Positions 10,001-17,717 of a stretch of 44,513 bases of DNA are shown here, in pieces. Under the pieces are notes generated by a model. It saw only the letters and a list, made by a program, of their open reading frames with translations, was not told the origin of the DNA and searched no databases. The translations under genes and the position numbers were made by a program. The DNA lies in NCBI GenBank assembly GCA_947479815.1, contig CANKAT010000020.1, positions 1 through 44,513 of the forward strand, read 5' to 3'. The DNA comes from Sphingobacteriaceae bacterium (GTDB lineage: Bacteria > Bacteroidota > Bacteroidia > Sphingobacteriales > Sphingobacteriaceae). Positions within the stretch are counted from its first letter, which is position 1, and each line of letters opens with the position of its first letter.

Positions 10001-11028
10001 GACCCGCCATTATTGCTTGGCGCTGTAAAAGCAACAGTAGCGGTAGTAGGCCCAGTTGCAGTGGCAGCTCCAATAGTTGGGGCATCAGGAGCAGTAATTG
10101 GAGTTGGAGTTGTAATTTGATTTGATGCAGCAGAGGCCTTACCGAATCCATTTGTATTCCTAGCCTTCACCGTAAAGGTATAGTTTGTACTATGCGTCAA
10201 ATTGCTAACAGAAATAGTACCTGATCCTGCTCCATTAAAGGTACCTGTACCTCCTGCCGGCGAAGAAGTTACTTCATAACTGGTAATGGCCGACCCACCA
10301 TTATTGCTGGCTGCTGTAAATGCAACAGTGGCGGTAGTAAATCCAGTTGCTGTTGCAGTTCCAATAGTTGGAGCATCAGGAGTACCTGGTGTAACACTGT
10401 TGGATGGGGCCGATGGTGTGCCTTGACCGCCCATTGAATTTTCGGCAGATACCACAAAGGTGTAGGCAGTTCCATTCCTTAGTCCAGGAACTATAATTGG
10501 AGAGCTTATACCTGACATCATAATATTGCCGGGACTAGCAACTACCATGTACATAAAAATTGGTGTTCCTCCATCATCAGTTGGAGGTGTAAACGAAATA
10601 CTAGCTTGTTCATTACCCGCAACAGCCACCACGTTTGTTGGTTCATTTGGCCCCCTAACCGGAACTACCCAGTTGGAGACTTCTGAAGGGATACTTGAAC
10701 CTACTGCATTTACTGCTGTTATGGTAAAATTATATGGTGTATCAGAAGTTAGGCCAGTGATGGTAATTGTTCCACTTCCAGCCCCAGTAAAGATACCTGT
10801 AATTCCACCGGGCGAAGACGTAGCTACATATCTTAAAATGGGTGAACCACCATTATTTGTTGGCGCGGTAAATGAAACAGTGGCCGAGGTAGCACCTGTA
10901 GCTGTAGCCCATCCAATAGTTGGAGCACCTGGGGCAGTTTGCGCATTTATAGTTATCGGTAGTATAGCAAATAGAAAATAACTAAACCAATAAAGAATAG
11001 AGGTTTTCTTGGGTAGAGCAGATTTCAT
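7018..11028 (-). CDS. Multidomain T9SS cargo adhesin A with type-B sorting domain
   Basis: 1336 aa. A signal peptide ends at INAQ (about residue 30). Four fibronectin type III domains follow (about 28-406). Next is an FG-GAP/integrin-like propeller region (409-749) with calcium-loop motifs DINGDGNMD and DRNGDGVDE. Four cadherin-like repeats occupy about 749-1152, then an Ig-like domain (1151-1246). The last ~88 residues match the gliding-motility C-terminal (CHU_C, T9SS type-B) sorting domain, with ILTPNGDGVND and a KRGFITITK end. The protein should cross the outer membrane through the T9SS and stay on, or leave, the cell surface. It heads the adhesin A, PorP/SprF, adhesin B cluster. The ligand is unknown. 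Internal cadherin repeats are close to identical at DNA level (for example 8041-8103 against 8661-8725), a sign of recent duplication. Confidence 0.93.
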   Translation of the reverse strand: MKSALPKKTSILYWFSYFLFAILPITINAQTAPGAPTIGWATATGATSATVSFTAPTNNGGSPILRYVATSSPGGITGIFTGAGSGTITITGLTSDTPYNFTITAVNAVGSSIPSEVSNWVVPVRGPNEPTNVVAVAGNEQASISFTPPTDDGGTPIFMYMVVASPGNIMMSGISSPIIVPGLRNGTAYTFVVSAENSMGGQGTPSAPSNSVTPGTPDAPTIGTATATGFTTATVAFTAASNNGGSAITSYEVTSSPAGGTGTFNGAGSGTISVSNLTHSTNYTFTVKARNTNGFGKASAASNQITTPTPITAPDAPTIGAATATGPTTATVAFTAPSNNGGSAITGYVVTSSPAGGAGTFYGAGSGTISVSNLAPSTSYTFTVKAVNGIGSSNASAASNQITTPSIIAPTAPAQPMVAGQPSLAKFTAVGADAGGGPLVTITFTNGTYVSFFAYASSFLGGVRVALGDINGDGNMDVITGAGPGGGPQVNVYNVNPSTGAVSLQKSFFAFSAPSFTGGVYVATGRTNADDFDDIIVGAGATGGSRVQVYAGSATGAVTTSTLNDFFAYSPAFTGGVRVAAGDRNGDGVDEVITAPASNGGYNIKSFNTNGKGNSPTVIDNFFAFNNTTSVGGLSIASGYLNNGNISDIIVGTSNSEFGVILDSNTAGIAAAIPFAGFINVGVAEDANGIIYPMALAGPGGAPRVTVYKTGVSSLAETDNLFVMNVAFRGGLFGTPGIRRSNHFGPSNSAPSNITLSTATISENNAIDASIGTLASTDPDAGDSFTYSLVSGAGSTDNSKFTITGNTLKAAEAFDYETKSSYKIRIQTRDAGGLSFQKEFTLTIVNVNEAPTAIALSNATIDENNAIDASIGTLASTDQDAGDSFTYSLVNTYDLNGARMNIDDNDKFTIAGSTLRATEAFDYETKSSYKIRIQTSDAAGLSFQKEFTLTIANVNEAPTAIALSNATIDENNAVGASIGTLASTDPDAGDSFTYSLVSGAGSTDNSKFTLSGNTLGAKDIFDFEAKSSYSIRIQTTDAGGLSFQKTLSISITDVNETPSAMAITKSNLYESNTINQVVGALSTSDQDAGDSHTYSLVSGVGSTDNAAFNVSGNQIRASQVFSFATKNSYSIRVRTTDKGGLSFEKVYTVSISQLPTLTGTGNEYGTQIQAVASATPKISKGLTSKLNVSGIDMASFNWSPSASLSSANIYNPVAQPSQTQSYSVTVTNVYGSSTTLSITVEVMEDWNIVPNNILTPNGDGVNDNWVIENLSSYPNNQLIILDRSNVLIYKKSGYANDWTGLFNGAPLPSGTYYYVLTFDSPSGQKVSKRGFITITK
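7765..7860 (-). repeat. Module shared with adhesin B (copy 2)
   Basis: Counterpart of bases 1-96, inside the fourth cadherin-like repeat of adhesin A, 94 of 96 bases identical. The 3' flank, which would show how far the shared block extends toward the sorting domain, is outside the window for adhesin B. Confidence 0.9.
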
Positions 11029-11132
11029 AGATTGACTGGATTATTAGAACTAAAAAACAACTAAATTAACTCGTTTTTTTAAAAATTCGAATTTAGTGAT
11101 CTATCCAATGCAATTCATTTGATTTAAGTTAT

Positions 11133-11165
11133 AATTTGTATGATTTTATTAAAATCATACAAATT
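11133..11165 (-). terminator. AT-rich perfect hairpin at the 3' end of the AraC gene
   Basis: Arms 11133-11147 and 11151-11165 are perfectly complementary over 15 bp with a 3-base loop; the core arm is GTATGATTTT. It overlaps the last codons and stop of the AraC-type gene and lies ahead of adhesin A. There is no T-run after the stem on the minus strand, so it may be a weak terminator, an RNA-processing site or a protein-binding site. Confidence 0.45.
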
Positions 11166-12354
11166 TACTCAGCTTTTGGAGTTCATTATTTTTTTGTCCA
11201 ATAAACTCGGAGGGGGTACAATTCATTATTTTTTTAAATGCAATATTGAAGGTGCTTTTAGATGCAAAACCAGCCATTTTAGAAAGTGATTCAACAGTAA
11301 ATTTATCGCAAAATCCCTCTTCTATTTTGTCAATAACAAATTCAATTCGATACTTATTTACAAAGTCTGTAAATCGTTGATTAAATTTATGATTAATGAT
11401 AAAAGAAAGTTCTGAGACTGAAATATTTAATGCATGAGCTACCTCGTTGATACTAATAGTTGTTTTTAAAAATGGCTGATTCACTTTAAAATAGCTTAGT
11501 AATTCTTCTGTAGTTTTTTCATAATTTTTGGTTATTAATCGATGGCTAACTTTTAGTTTAGAATTATTTTCTTTTTCATTATTGGAGATGATGTTTGGGA
11601 AACCAAACAGTACTGCTGGATTTAATAATAAAAATGAGCTCAATATTAAATACCCTAATGCAATAAGTAAACCGGGTATTATTATAATCATTTTTGAGGT
11701 TCCTATTTCGGGGTTGAAGTAAAATAAAGCAAAAAGAAATAGAACAGAAATTAAGATTAAGCTACTATTCCAGTTAAAAATATTTACCCATTTTAATACA
11801 TGTTTTTTGTGTGTTTCATAAATAGGCGCAATCTTTTTTTTATTAAAAGTTAGTAGTAATTGCCATTGGAAAAACAAATAAATTGGAATTTGAATTATTC
11901 TAGCTCCTCTAATTATATTTTCTGCCAAAAAACCATCTTTTGAAGTGTAATTAATTGAATAGTCTTCAATAAGCAGCGCAACTAATTTTGATTTTTCAGT
12001 TGCACCCATCGTATATAATGGTAAATAATTTATTAAGCAAGCTACAAATGGAATAAAATGTAGCCAATCATATTTTTGAAAGGCAACTTCATTTTTTAAT
12101 AGGGTTCTGATGTAAAGGTATCCTAATGGAGGTATTAAAAAATTAAAAGGAGCGGCAGTTTTATAAAAGTGAGGTATATAAATAATCCAATTAGAAATAA
12201 TGAGTAAGTATGCTAAGGCACACCATGTGTTTGCAATGAAAAATACCGCTAAAATTCTGGATGAAAATAATTGATAGCTATCAGCTTTATTAAATAATAG
12301 ATATACCGTTATTGCAGAACAAAATATGGATCCTAAAAGAATTACTTCACCCAT
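11155..12354 (-). CDS. Membrane-anchored AraC-family transcriptional regulator
   Basis: 399 aa. The N-terminal ~250 residues contain about seven hydrophobic segments (for example ILAVFFIANTWCALAYLLII and IIIIPGLLIALGYLILSSF). The C-terminal ~100 residues form an AraC-type double helix-turn-helix, with ISINEVAHALNISVSELS as the first helix pair and FTVESLSKMAGFASKSTF, then CTPSEFI, as the second. Many Bacteroidota have this layout, in which a membrane part probably senses a signal and the HTH part binds DNA. The gene is divergent from the glycosidase operon at 12497 and lies 126 bp upstream of adhesin A on the same strand, so either could be its target. The signal is unknown. Confidence 0.88.
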   Translation of the reverse strand: MGEVILLGSIFCSAITVYLLFNKADSYQLFSSRILAVFFIANTWCALAYLLIISNWIIYIPHFYKTAAPFNFLIPPLGYLYIRTLLKNEVAFQKYDWLHFIPFVACLINYLPLYTMGATEKSKLVALLIEDYSINYTSKDGFLAENIIRGARIIQIPIYLFFQWQLLLTFNKKKIAPIYETHKKHVLKWVNIFNWNSSLILISVLFLFALFYFNPEIGTSKMIIIIPGLLIALGYLILSSFLLLNPAVLFGFPNIISNNEKENNSKLKVSHRLITKNYEKTTEELLSYFKVNQPFLKTTISINEVAHALNISVSELSFIINHKFNQRFTDFVNKYRIEFVIDKIEEGFCDKFTVESLSKMAGFASKSTFNIAFKKIMNCTPSEFIGQKNNELQKLSKFV

Positions 12355-12496
12355 TTTTGGTTTTTTTATCTTCTTGTATAACTAGATTTAAAGATATTAA
12401 ATATACTTACTTTTAGAATTAGTTTTTCTCTAAAAAATATTTCAACCGAAAATTCAAAATATTTCATCATTTTTATCTGAATCTAAATAGGTTAGA

Positions 12497-14785
12497 ATGA
12501 TAACGACTTTACAGAATAAGATATTCCTTGCTTACATTTTTGTTTCTATTTCCTTTTCAGCTTTATCTCAACCAAAACTTGATACCTATAATGTAGTCTG
12601 GACAAGCCAAAGTAAGAGCCCCTCTGGTTCCATGCCTTTGGGCAATGGAGATATTGGCGCAAATCTTTGGGTAGATGAACAAGGGCAACTGTGTTTGTAT
12701 ATTTCAAAAACTGATGCATTCAGCGAAATAGGGCGCTTATTGAAAGTCGGTAAAATCATTTTACGCACCAAACCTCAAATCTTAGCTGCTAAAGATTTTA
12801 ATCAAACCCTAAAAATCGAGGATGGCTTGATCCAGATCGAGGCTACAAACACTCAAAAGCAATCGCTATCCATTACCTGTTTAATTGATGCAAACCGACC
12901 TGTTTTGACTATTTCAGGCAAAAGTAATATGCCTCTTGAAGTTGAATTGGTGAATGCCATTTGGCGTACTAGTATTGATTCTCTGAAAGGCAGCGAAAGG
13001 CGAAGTGCTTATGGAATAATGGATTCTAAAAAACCAATAATGAGAGAAATAGATAGCATCATTTCTCAAAAAAATCAACTGATTTGGGTGCATCAAAATA
13101 AGTCTTCTATCTGGCAGTCTACCCTCGATAATCAGAATATTTCTGAGTTTAATCAATTAAGTAAAGATCCTTTATTGAATCAAAATTTTGGGGCGATTGT
13201 TTCTGGAACTAATTTTTATAATCAGAATAATAAAACTCTATTAAGTAAAAAGCCTCTTACAGAATTTGAACTAAATGTCGCGGTACTGAAAACGCAAAAT
13301 GTTCAGCTAAGTACTTGGAGAAAAGAAGCTCAGAAAATTTTAAAAAATGCAGAAAAGACCCCTTTTAGTGAACGGTTATTATCGCATAAAAATTGGTGGG
13401 CCGACTTTTGGAATCAACATTATATGCTGATTACTGCTGCAGATCAGGAATCTAAAACTATCCAGGATACTTATGCCGTTACTCAGGGCTATTTATTGCA
13501 ACGCTATATGAATGCATGCGCCGGCAGAGGTGGATTACCAATCAAGTTCAATGGATCTATCTTTAATGTAGACGTTGAAGATAATATGGGTAAAAAATAT
13601 TTATCAAATTACGATGCCGATTTTAGAGATTGGGGAGCTAATTATTGGTTTCAAAATACCAGGCTACCTTATTATTCGATGCTTTACTCCGGTGATTTCC
13701 AGCTGATGAAACCACTTTTTGATATGTATTTGAAAGCCCTTCCATTAGCTAAATACAGAACTCAAAAATATTTCAATCATGCCGGAGCCTATTTCCCAGA
13801 AACTATGACTCCATGGGGTACATTTACCATTGATAACTATGGTTGGGACCGATCTAAACTCAATTTGCCAGATGGTATTTCGCAAAATAAATACATCCGT
13901 TATGTTTGGGAAGGGAGTATTGAACTTTCTAAATTAATGATTGATTATTACGAGTTTACTAATGATCAAACCTATTTTAAAAATGAACTTTTGCCCTTTA
14001 TAAAAGAGATCGTTATTTTTTATAATACCCATTACCAAAGAGATACGAGTGGTAAAATTTCTATTCAACCTGCTCAATCATTAGAAACCTATTTTGAGGG
14101 GGTTATCAATCCATTGCCAGAAGTTGCAGGCCTACATTCGGTGCTTGATAAATTAGTGGAGCATGAACAGATCATTGCTGATCAAAGTTTTATGCAAGAG
14201 GTGACTTTAATGAAAAAAGCTCTTCCTGAGGTGCCTACAAAGCAAATAAATGGTTCAACAGCCTTATCGCCAGGTTATAATTTGGGTGAAAGAACCAATA
14301 TTGAAAAGCCTGAGCTCTATGCAGTTTTTCCTTATCGGGTTTATGGATTGGGAAAAGAAAAAGTAGAATCAGCTATTTTATCTCTCAATAGTAACGTAAA
14401 AGATCAGTTTAGCGGCTGGCAGCAGGATGCTATTTTTGCAGCTTATTTAGGTTTGACAGAAGATGCAAAGCGTATGGTTACGCATAATTTTACCACCAAG
14501 CATACAAAAAGTAGATTTCCTGCATTTTGGGGTCCAAATTATGATTGGGTACCTGATCAAGATCATGGAACAGTAAACATGCGGGCTCTGCAAAATATGC
14601 TGGTACAGTCAGAAAATGATCGGGTATTATTATTCCCGGCCTGGCCAAAAAACTGGAATGTTGAATTCAAAATGCATGTTCAGGGACAGCAAATTATTCA
14701 AGGCATCTATGACATGAGTAAAGGAGTTACCTTGATTAAGGGCGCTACAACTCCAATAAAATATTATTTGCCAAAAAGCAATTAA
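12497..14785 (+). CDS. DUF5703-domain GH95-like glycoside hydrolase
   Basis: 762 aa, secreted; a signal peptide ends near ALSQ (residue 25). The N-terminal part matches the DUF5703 pattern, with SGSMPLGNGDIGANLW (43-58) and LYISKTDAFSE. The rest resembles an alpha/alpha-barrel glycosidase of the GH95-like type, including DWGANYWFQNTRLPYY, YFPETMTPWG and PAQSLETYFEGVINPLPE. Known relatives act on polysaccharide side chains, but no precise substrate can be read from the sequence. It is the first gene of an apparent operon, 38 bp ahead of the SDR gene, and lies next to uronate-pathway genes. That suggests it releases a sugar, perhaps a uronate or fucose-like residue, feeding the enzymes downstream. 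Substrate is inference. Confidence 0.8.
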   Translation: MITTLQNKIFLAYIFVSISFSALSQPKLDTYNVVWTSQSKSPSGSMPLGNGDIGANLWVDEQGQLCLYISKTDAFSEIGRLLKVGKIILRTKPQILAAKDFNQTLKIEDGLIQIEATNTQKQSLSITCLIDANRPVLTISGKSNMPLEVELVNAIWRTSIDSLKGSERRSAYGIMDSKKPIMREIDSIISQKNQLIWVHQNKSSIWQSTLDNQNISEFNQLSKDPLLNQNFGAIVSGTNFYNQNNKTLLSKKPLTEFELNVAVLKTQNVQLSTWRKEAQKILKNAEKTPFSERLLSHKNWWADFWNQHYMLITAADQESKTIQDTYAVTQGYLLQRYMNACAGRGGLPIKFNGSIFNVDVEDNMGKKYLSNYDADFRDWGANYWFQNTRLPYYSMLYSGDFQLMKPLFDMYLKALPLAKYRTQKYFNHAGAYFPETMTPWGTFTIDNYGWDRSKLNLPDGISQNKYIRYVWEGSIELSKLMIDYYEFTNDQTYFKNELLPFIKEIVIFYNTHYQRDTSGKISIQPAQSLETYFEGVINPLPEVAGLHSVLDKLVEHEQIIADQSFMQEVTLMKKALPEVPTKQINGSTALSPGYNLGERTNIEKPELYAVFPYRVYGLGKEKVESAILSLNSNVKDQFSGWQQDAIFAAYLGLTEDAKRMVTHNFTTKHTKSRFPAFWGPNYDWVPDQDHGTVNMRALQNMLVQSENDRVLLFPAWPKNWNVEFKMHVQGQQIIQGIYDMSKGVTLIKGATTPIKYYLPKSN

Positions 14786-14823
14786 AGAATCGTTATAACC
14801 TATTTTAAATTATTCTAAGCAAC

Positions 14824-15630
14824 ATGTTCGAGTTAAATAATAAGGTAATTATAGTGAGTGGCGGCACCGGTATTTTGGGTGGCGCATTTATAAAGGCCAT
14901 TGCCAGTCAGGGCGGTAAAGTGGTTATTCTGGGCAGGAATGAACAGATCGGAAATAAAAGAGCTGCCGAGATCAATAAGGAAGGTGCTGAAGCCATATTT
15001 ATACCTGCTGATGTTCTTGAAAAGGATGATCTTGAATTGGCAAAGGATAAAGTATTGAGCACTTTTGGCCGCATTGATGGTTTAGTGAACGGAGCGGGTG
15101 GCAATATTCCGGAAGCTGTTTTATCTCCAGATAAAGATGTATTTGAATTGAACATTGAAGGTGTTCAAAAAGCAATGAACCTGAATCTTTGGGGAACGGT
15201 ACTTCCTGTTCAAGTATTTGGACCAGAGATTGTTAAATCTGGCAATGGAAGTATTGTGAATATTTCTTCGGTGAGTTCTGTCAGAGCTATCACCAAGGTT
15301 TTGGGTTATAGCATGGGAAAGGCAGCGATTGATTGTTATACCAAATGGTTTGCCGTTGAGATGGCAAATCGTTACGGTGATAAGATCCGCATGAACTCGA
15401 TTATGCCCGGTTTCTTTTTAACTGAACAAAATCGCACATTATTAACCCAGCCTGATGGATCTTTAACCAGTAGAGGGCATTCCATCATCAGTCATACCCC
15501 CTTCAAAAGATTCGGCAATCCCGAAGAATTATGCGGTGCACTGATCTGGCTTTTGAGTGATGCATCAAAGTTTGTTACTGGAACAACTGTTGGGGTAGAT
15601 GGTGGTTTCACGATTAATGGAGGAGTTTAA
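14824..15630 (+). CDS. SDR-family oxidoreductase, probable D-mannonate oxidoreductase
   Basis: 268 aa, classical short-chain dehydrogenase. The NAD(P)-binding glycine motif is SGGTGILGG (12-20), with NGAGG further in, the serine in NISSVSS and the catalytic YSMGK. The C-terminal GTTVGVDGG is typical. It sits 12 bp before uxuA. In Bacillus subtilis and many Bacteroidota an SDR beside uxuA serves as fructuronate reductase (D-mannonate oxidoreductase), interconverting fructuronate and mannonate ahead of dehydration by UxuA. The SDR class is certain. The substrate is inferred from the neighbour, and another hexonate is possible. Confidence 0.85.
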   Translation: MFELNNKVIIVSGGTGILGGAFIKAIASQGGKVVILGRNEQIGNKRAAEINKEGAEAIFIPADVLEKDDLELAKDKVLSTFGRIDGLVNGAGGNIPEAVLSPDKDVFELNIEGVQKAMNLNLWGTVLPVQVFGPEIVKSGNGSIVNISSVSSVRAITKVLGYSMGKAAIDCYTKWFAVEMANRYGDKIRMNSIMPGFFLTEQNRTLLTQPDGSLTSRGHSIISHTPFKRFGNPEELCGALIWLLSDASKFVTGTTVGVDGGFTINGGV

Positions 15631-15642
15631 TTGATTAAGCCA

Positions 15643-16857
15643 ATGGAACAAATCATTCATCCATCGTATGCAAATGTTCAGTATCGAATGGAACAAACTA
15701 TGCGTTGGTTTGGCCCAAATGATTCAGTTGCCCTGTCTGAGATCAAACAAGCCGGATGCACAGGCGTCGTATCGGCATTGCATCACCTGCCTGTTGGTGA
15801 GGTATGGTCGGTAAAAGAAATTACTATCAGAAAGGGATTAATTGAGGCTGCAGGAATGCAATGGACGGTGGTGGAAAGCGTTCCGGTTCATGAGGCTATA
15901 AAAACTCAGGCTGAGGGTTTTGAACACTATATTTTAAACTATCAGCAGACTATTCGTAATCTTTCTGAATGCGGAATTAAAAATGTAACCTACAATTTTA
16001 TGCCTGTTCTGGACTGGACCAGAACCGATTTAAACCATCAGTTAGCCGATGGCTCAAAAACTATTCGCTTTGAAATGGCTGCATTGGCTGCTTTTGATAT
16101 ATTTCTCCTAAAAAGAAAGAATGCAAGCCATGACTATGATGCCCCGACCACTAAAAGGGCTGAACAATTAATGTCATCCATGACTGAAGCTGAGGTAAAT
16201 CTTTTGGTTCAAAATATGCTCAAAGGCTTGCCGGGTAGCGATGAAGGATTTACGATGGAGCAATTTAAAAAAGCATTAGCCACCTATGATACTATTGATA
16301 GAGATCAATTGCAGCAGAATCTCATTTATTTCTTAAAAAACATTGTTCCCGTGGCCCAAGATTCTGGTGTGCTTATGTCTATTCACCCCGATGATCCACC
16401 CTTTGCTGTTTTAGGATTGCCCAGAGTAGTAAGCTGTGCAAAAGACATCGAAGCTTTGATTTCAGCAGTTCCGTCGGTTCATAACGGACTCTGTTTTTGT
16501 ACCGGTTCATTTGGTGTACTAGCAAGCAATGATTTGCCAGCTATGGCACGGGCTTTTGCTGATAGAATTCACTTTATCCATTTAAGAAGTACCAGAAGAA
16601 ATGAATACGGCGATTTTTTTGAAGATAATCATCTGGAAGGCAATGTAGATATGTATGCAGTGATGAGCGAGTTGGTTCTAGCCATGCAAAATAGAAAATG
16701 CTCCATTCCTGTCCGACCAGACCATGGTCACCAAATTCTGGATGATCTAAATAAGGTTACTTATCCGGGATATCCTGCAATTGGGAGGCTTCGCGGACTT
16801 GCAGAACTACGTGGTCTTGAATTGGGGATTTTGAGAAGTTTGCAGGAAAAAAATTAA
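15643..16857 (+). CDS. uxuA: Mannonate dehydratase
   Basis: UxuA family, which dehydrates D-mannonate to 2-keto-3-deoxygluconate in hexuronate breakdown. Family motifs are clear: [77 protein letters not shown] and [11 protein letters not shown]. The His, Cys and Asp residues in these motifs bind the metal and substrate in characterised members. Three starts are possible: TTG 15631 (right after the SDR stop), ATG 15643 and ATG 15688. The E. coli protein begins at the equivalent of 15688, so the true N-terminus may be 15 residues shorter than listed. It shares an operon with the SDR gene. Confidence 0.95.
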   Translation: MEQIIHPSYANVQYRMEQTMRWFGPNDSVALSEIKQAGCTGVVSALHHLPVGEVWSVKEITIRKGLIEAAGMQWTVVESVPVHEAIKTQAEGFEHYILNYQQTIRNLSECGIKNVTYNFMPVLDWTRTDLNHQLADGSKTIRFEMAALAAFDIFLLKRKNASHDYDAPTTKRAEQLMSSMTEAEVNLLVQNMLKGLPGSDEGFTMEQFKKALATYDTIDRDQLQQNLIYFLKNIVPVAQDSGVLMSIHPDDPPFAVLGLPRVVSCAKDIEALISAVPSVHNGLCFCTGSFGVLASNDLPAMARAFADRIHFIHLRSTRRNEYGDFFEDNHLEGNVDMYAVMSELVLAMQNRKCSIPVRPDHGHQILDDLNKVTYPGYPAIGRLRGLAELRGLELGILRSLQEKN

Positions 16858-16897
16858 AATCAGCTTTTTTCGATACTTTTAACAAAAAAATAACCCA

Positions 16898-17644
16898 ATG
16901 AAAAAAACAGTATTAATTTTGATGCTTCTTATTAGCCAATTCAGCTTTGCGAAGCCAACAGACGACCGATTTTTCGAGTTAAGAGTATACTATTGCAACC
17001 CCGGTAAGCTGGATGCACTAGTTGCTAGGTTCAGAGACCATACGGTCAACTTATTTAAAAAGCATGGTATTGAAGGACTTGGATATTGGATACCCACTAA
17101 AAACACGGATAATACATTCTATTATTTAACGGCTTACCCAAGTAAAGAGGCTAGAGATGCATCTTGGAAAGCTTTTGCAGCTGACCCAGAATGGAAAGAA
17201 GTTGCCAGAAAATCAGAAGAAAATGGAAAAATTATTGCCAAAGCCACCATTCATTTCTTAAAGGCAACAGATTACACTCCTAAAATTAAAGCTTCAAAAG
17301 GCAACGAAATGCGCACTTTTGAAATGCGTATTTATACTGCAATGCCTGAAAAGCTTCAAAATCTTGAATCCCGTTTCAGAGATCATACCATGAAAATCTT
17401 TAAGAATAATGGCATGGATAACATCGCATATTTTACAACCATTGAAAGCGATTCTTCAGTACAAGCCAAATTGCTTTATTTTCTTGCCTACAAAAATGAG
17501 GCTTCTGCACGATTGTCTTGGGAAAATTTCCGCAAAGATCCTGATTGGATAAAGGCAAGCACTGCATCTGAAGTAAATGGTAAACTTGTAGAAAAAGTTG
17601 AATCTGTATACATGCAACCTACCGCATTCTCAAAATTTAAATAA
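16898..17644 (+). CDS. Secreted protein with two NIPSNAP domains
   Basis: 248 aa with an N-terminal signal peptide (hydrophobic residues 4-17, FAK cleavage region). Two NIPSNAP-type ferredoxin-like domains follow: FELRVYYCNPGKLDALVARF (about 27-120) and FEMRIYTAMPEKLQNLESRF (about 145-245). Each is followed by RDHT and a YxxxYP- or YFLAY-like stretch. The tandem layout suggests an internal pseudo-dimer. The function of bacterial NIPSNAP proteins is not settled. The gene is last in the glycosidase-SDR-uxuA run, 40 bp after uxuA, so a role in extracellular sugar processing or transport is possible but unproven. Confidence 0.88.
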   Translation: MKKTVLILMLLISQFSFAKPTDDRFFELRVYYCNPGKLDALVARFRDHTVNLFKKHGIEGLGYWIPTKNTDNTFYYLTAYPSKEARDASWKAFAADPEWKEVARKSEENGKIIAKATIHFLKATDYTPKIKASKGNEMRTFEMRIYTAMPEKLQNLESRFRDHTMKIFKNNGMDNIAYFTTIESDSSVQAKLLYFLAYKNEASARLSWENFRKDPDWIKASTASEVNGKLVEKVESVYMQPTAFSKFK

Positions 17645-17674
17645 GCAGTATTTATTTTTAGAAATAAAAAATTC

Positions 17675-17707
17675 AAAAGGGCTCTAAAATTTTAGGGCCC
17701 TTTTTTT
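17675..17707. terminator. Bidirectional terminator between convergent genes
   Basis: A 15-bp inverted repeat (AAAAGGGCTCTAAAA facing TTTTAGGGCCCTTTT, one G-T wobble) followed by a T run on the plus strand and preceded by A residues, hence T on the minus strand. It separates the NIPSNAP gene (plus) from the GH95-type gene (minus), whose stop codons lie 31 and 11 bp away. Confidence 0.85.
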
Positions 17708-17717
17708 GCTTTATAGA

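Noticed and set aside
8735-10981. Plus- and minus-strand ORFs inside adhesin A (for example 10526-10981)
   Set aside because: They overlap the confidently assigned 1336-aa frame and read like translated repeats.
12497-17644. Classical polysaccharide utilisation locus with SusC/SusD
   Set aside because: No SusD-like gene is present, and the only TonB-receptor-like gene (22408) is on the other strand, past a terminator, and of the PF14905 barrel type.
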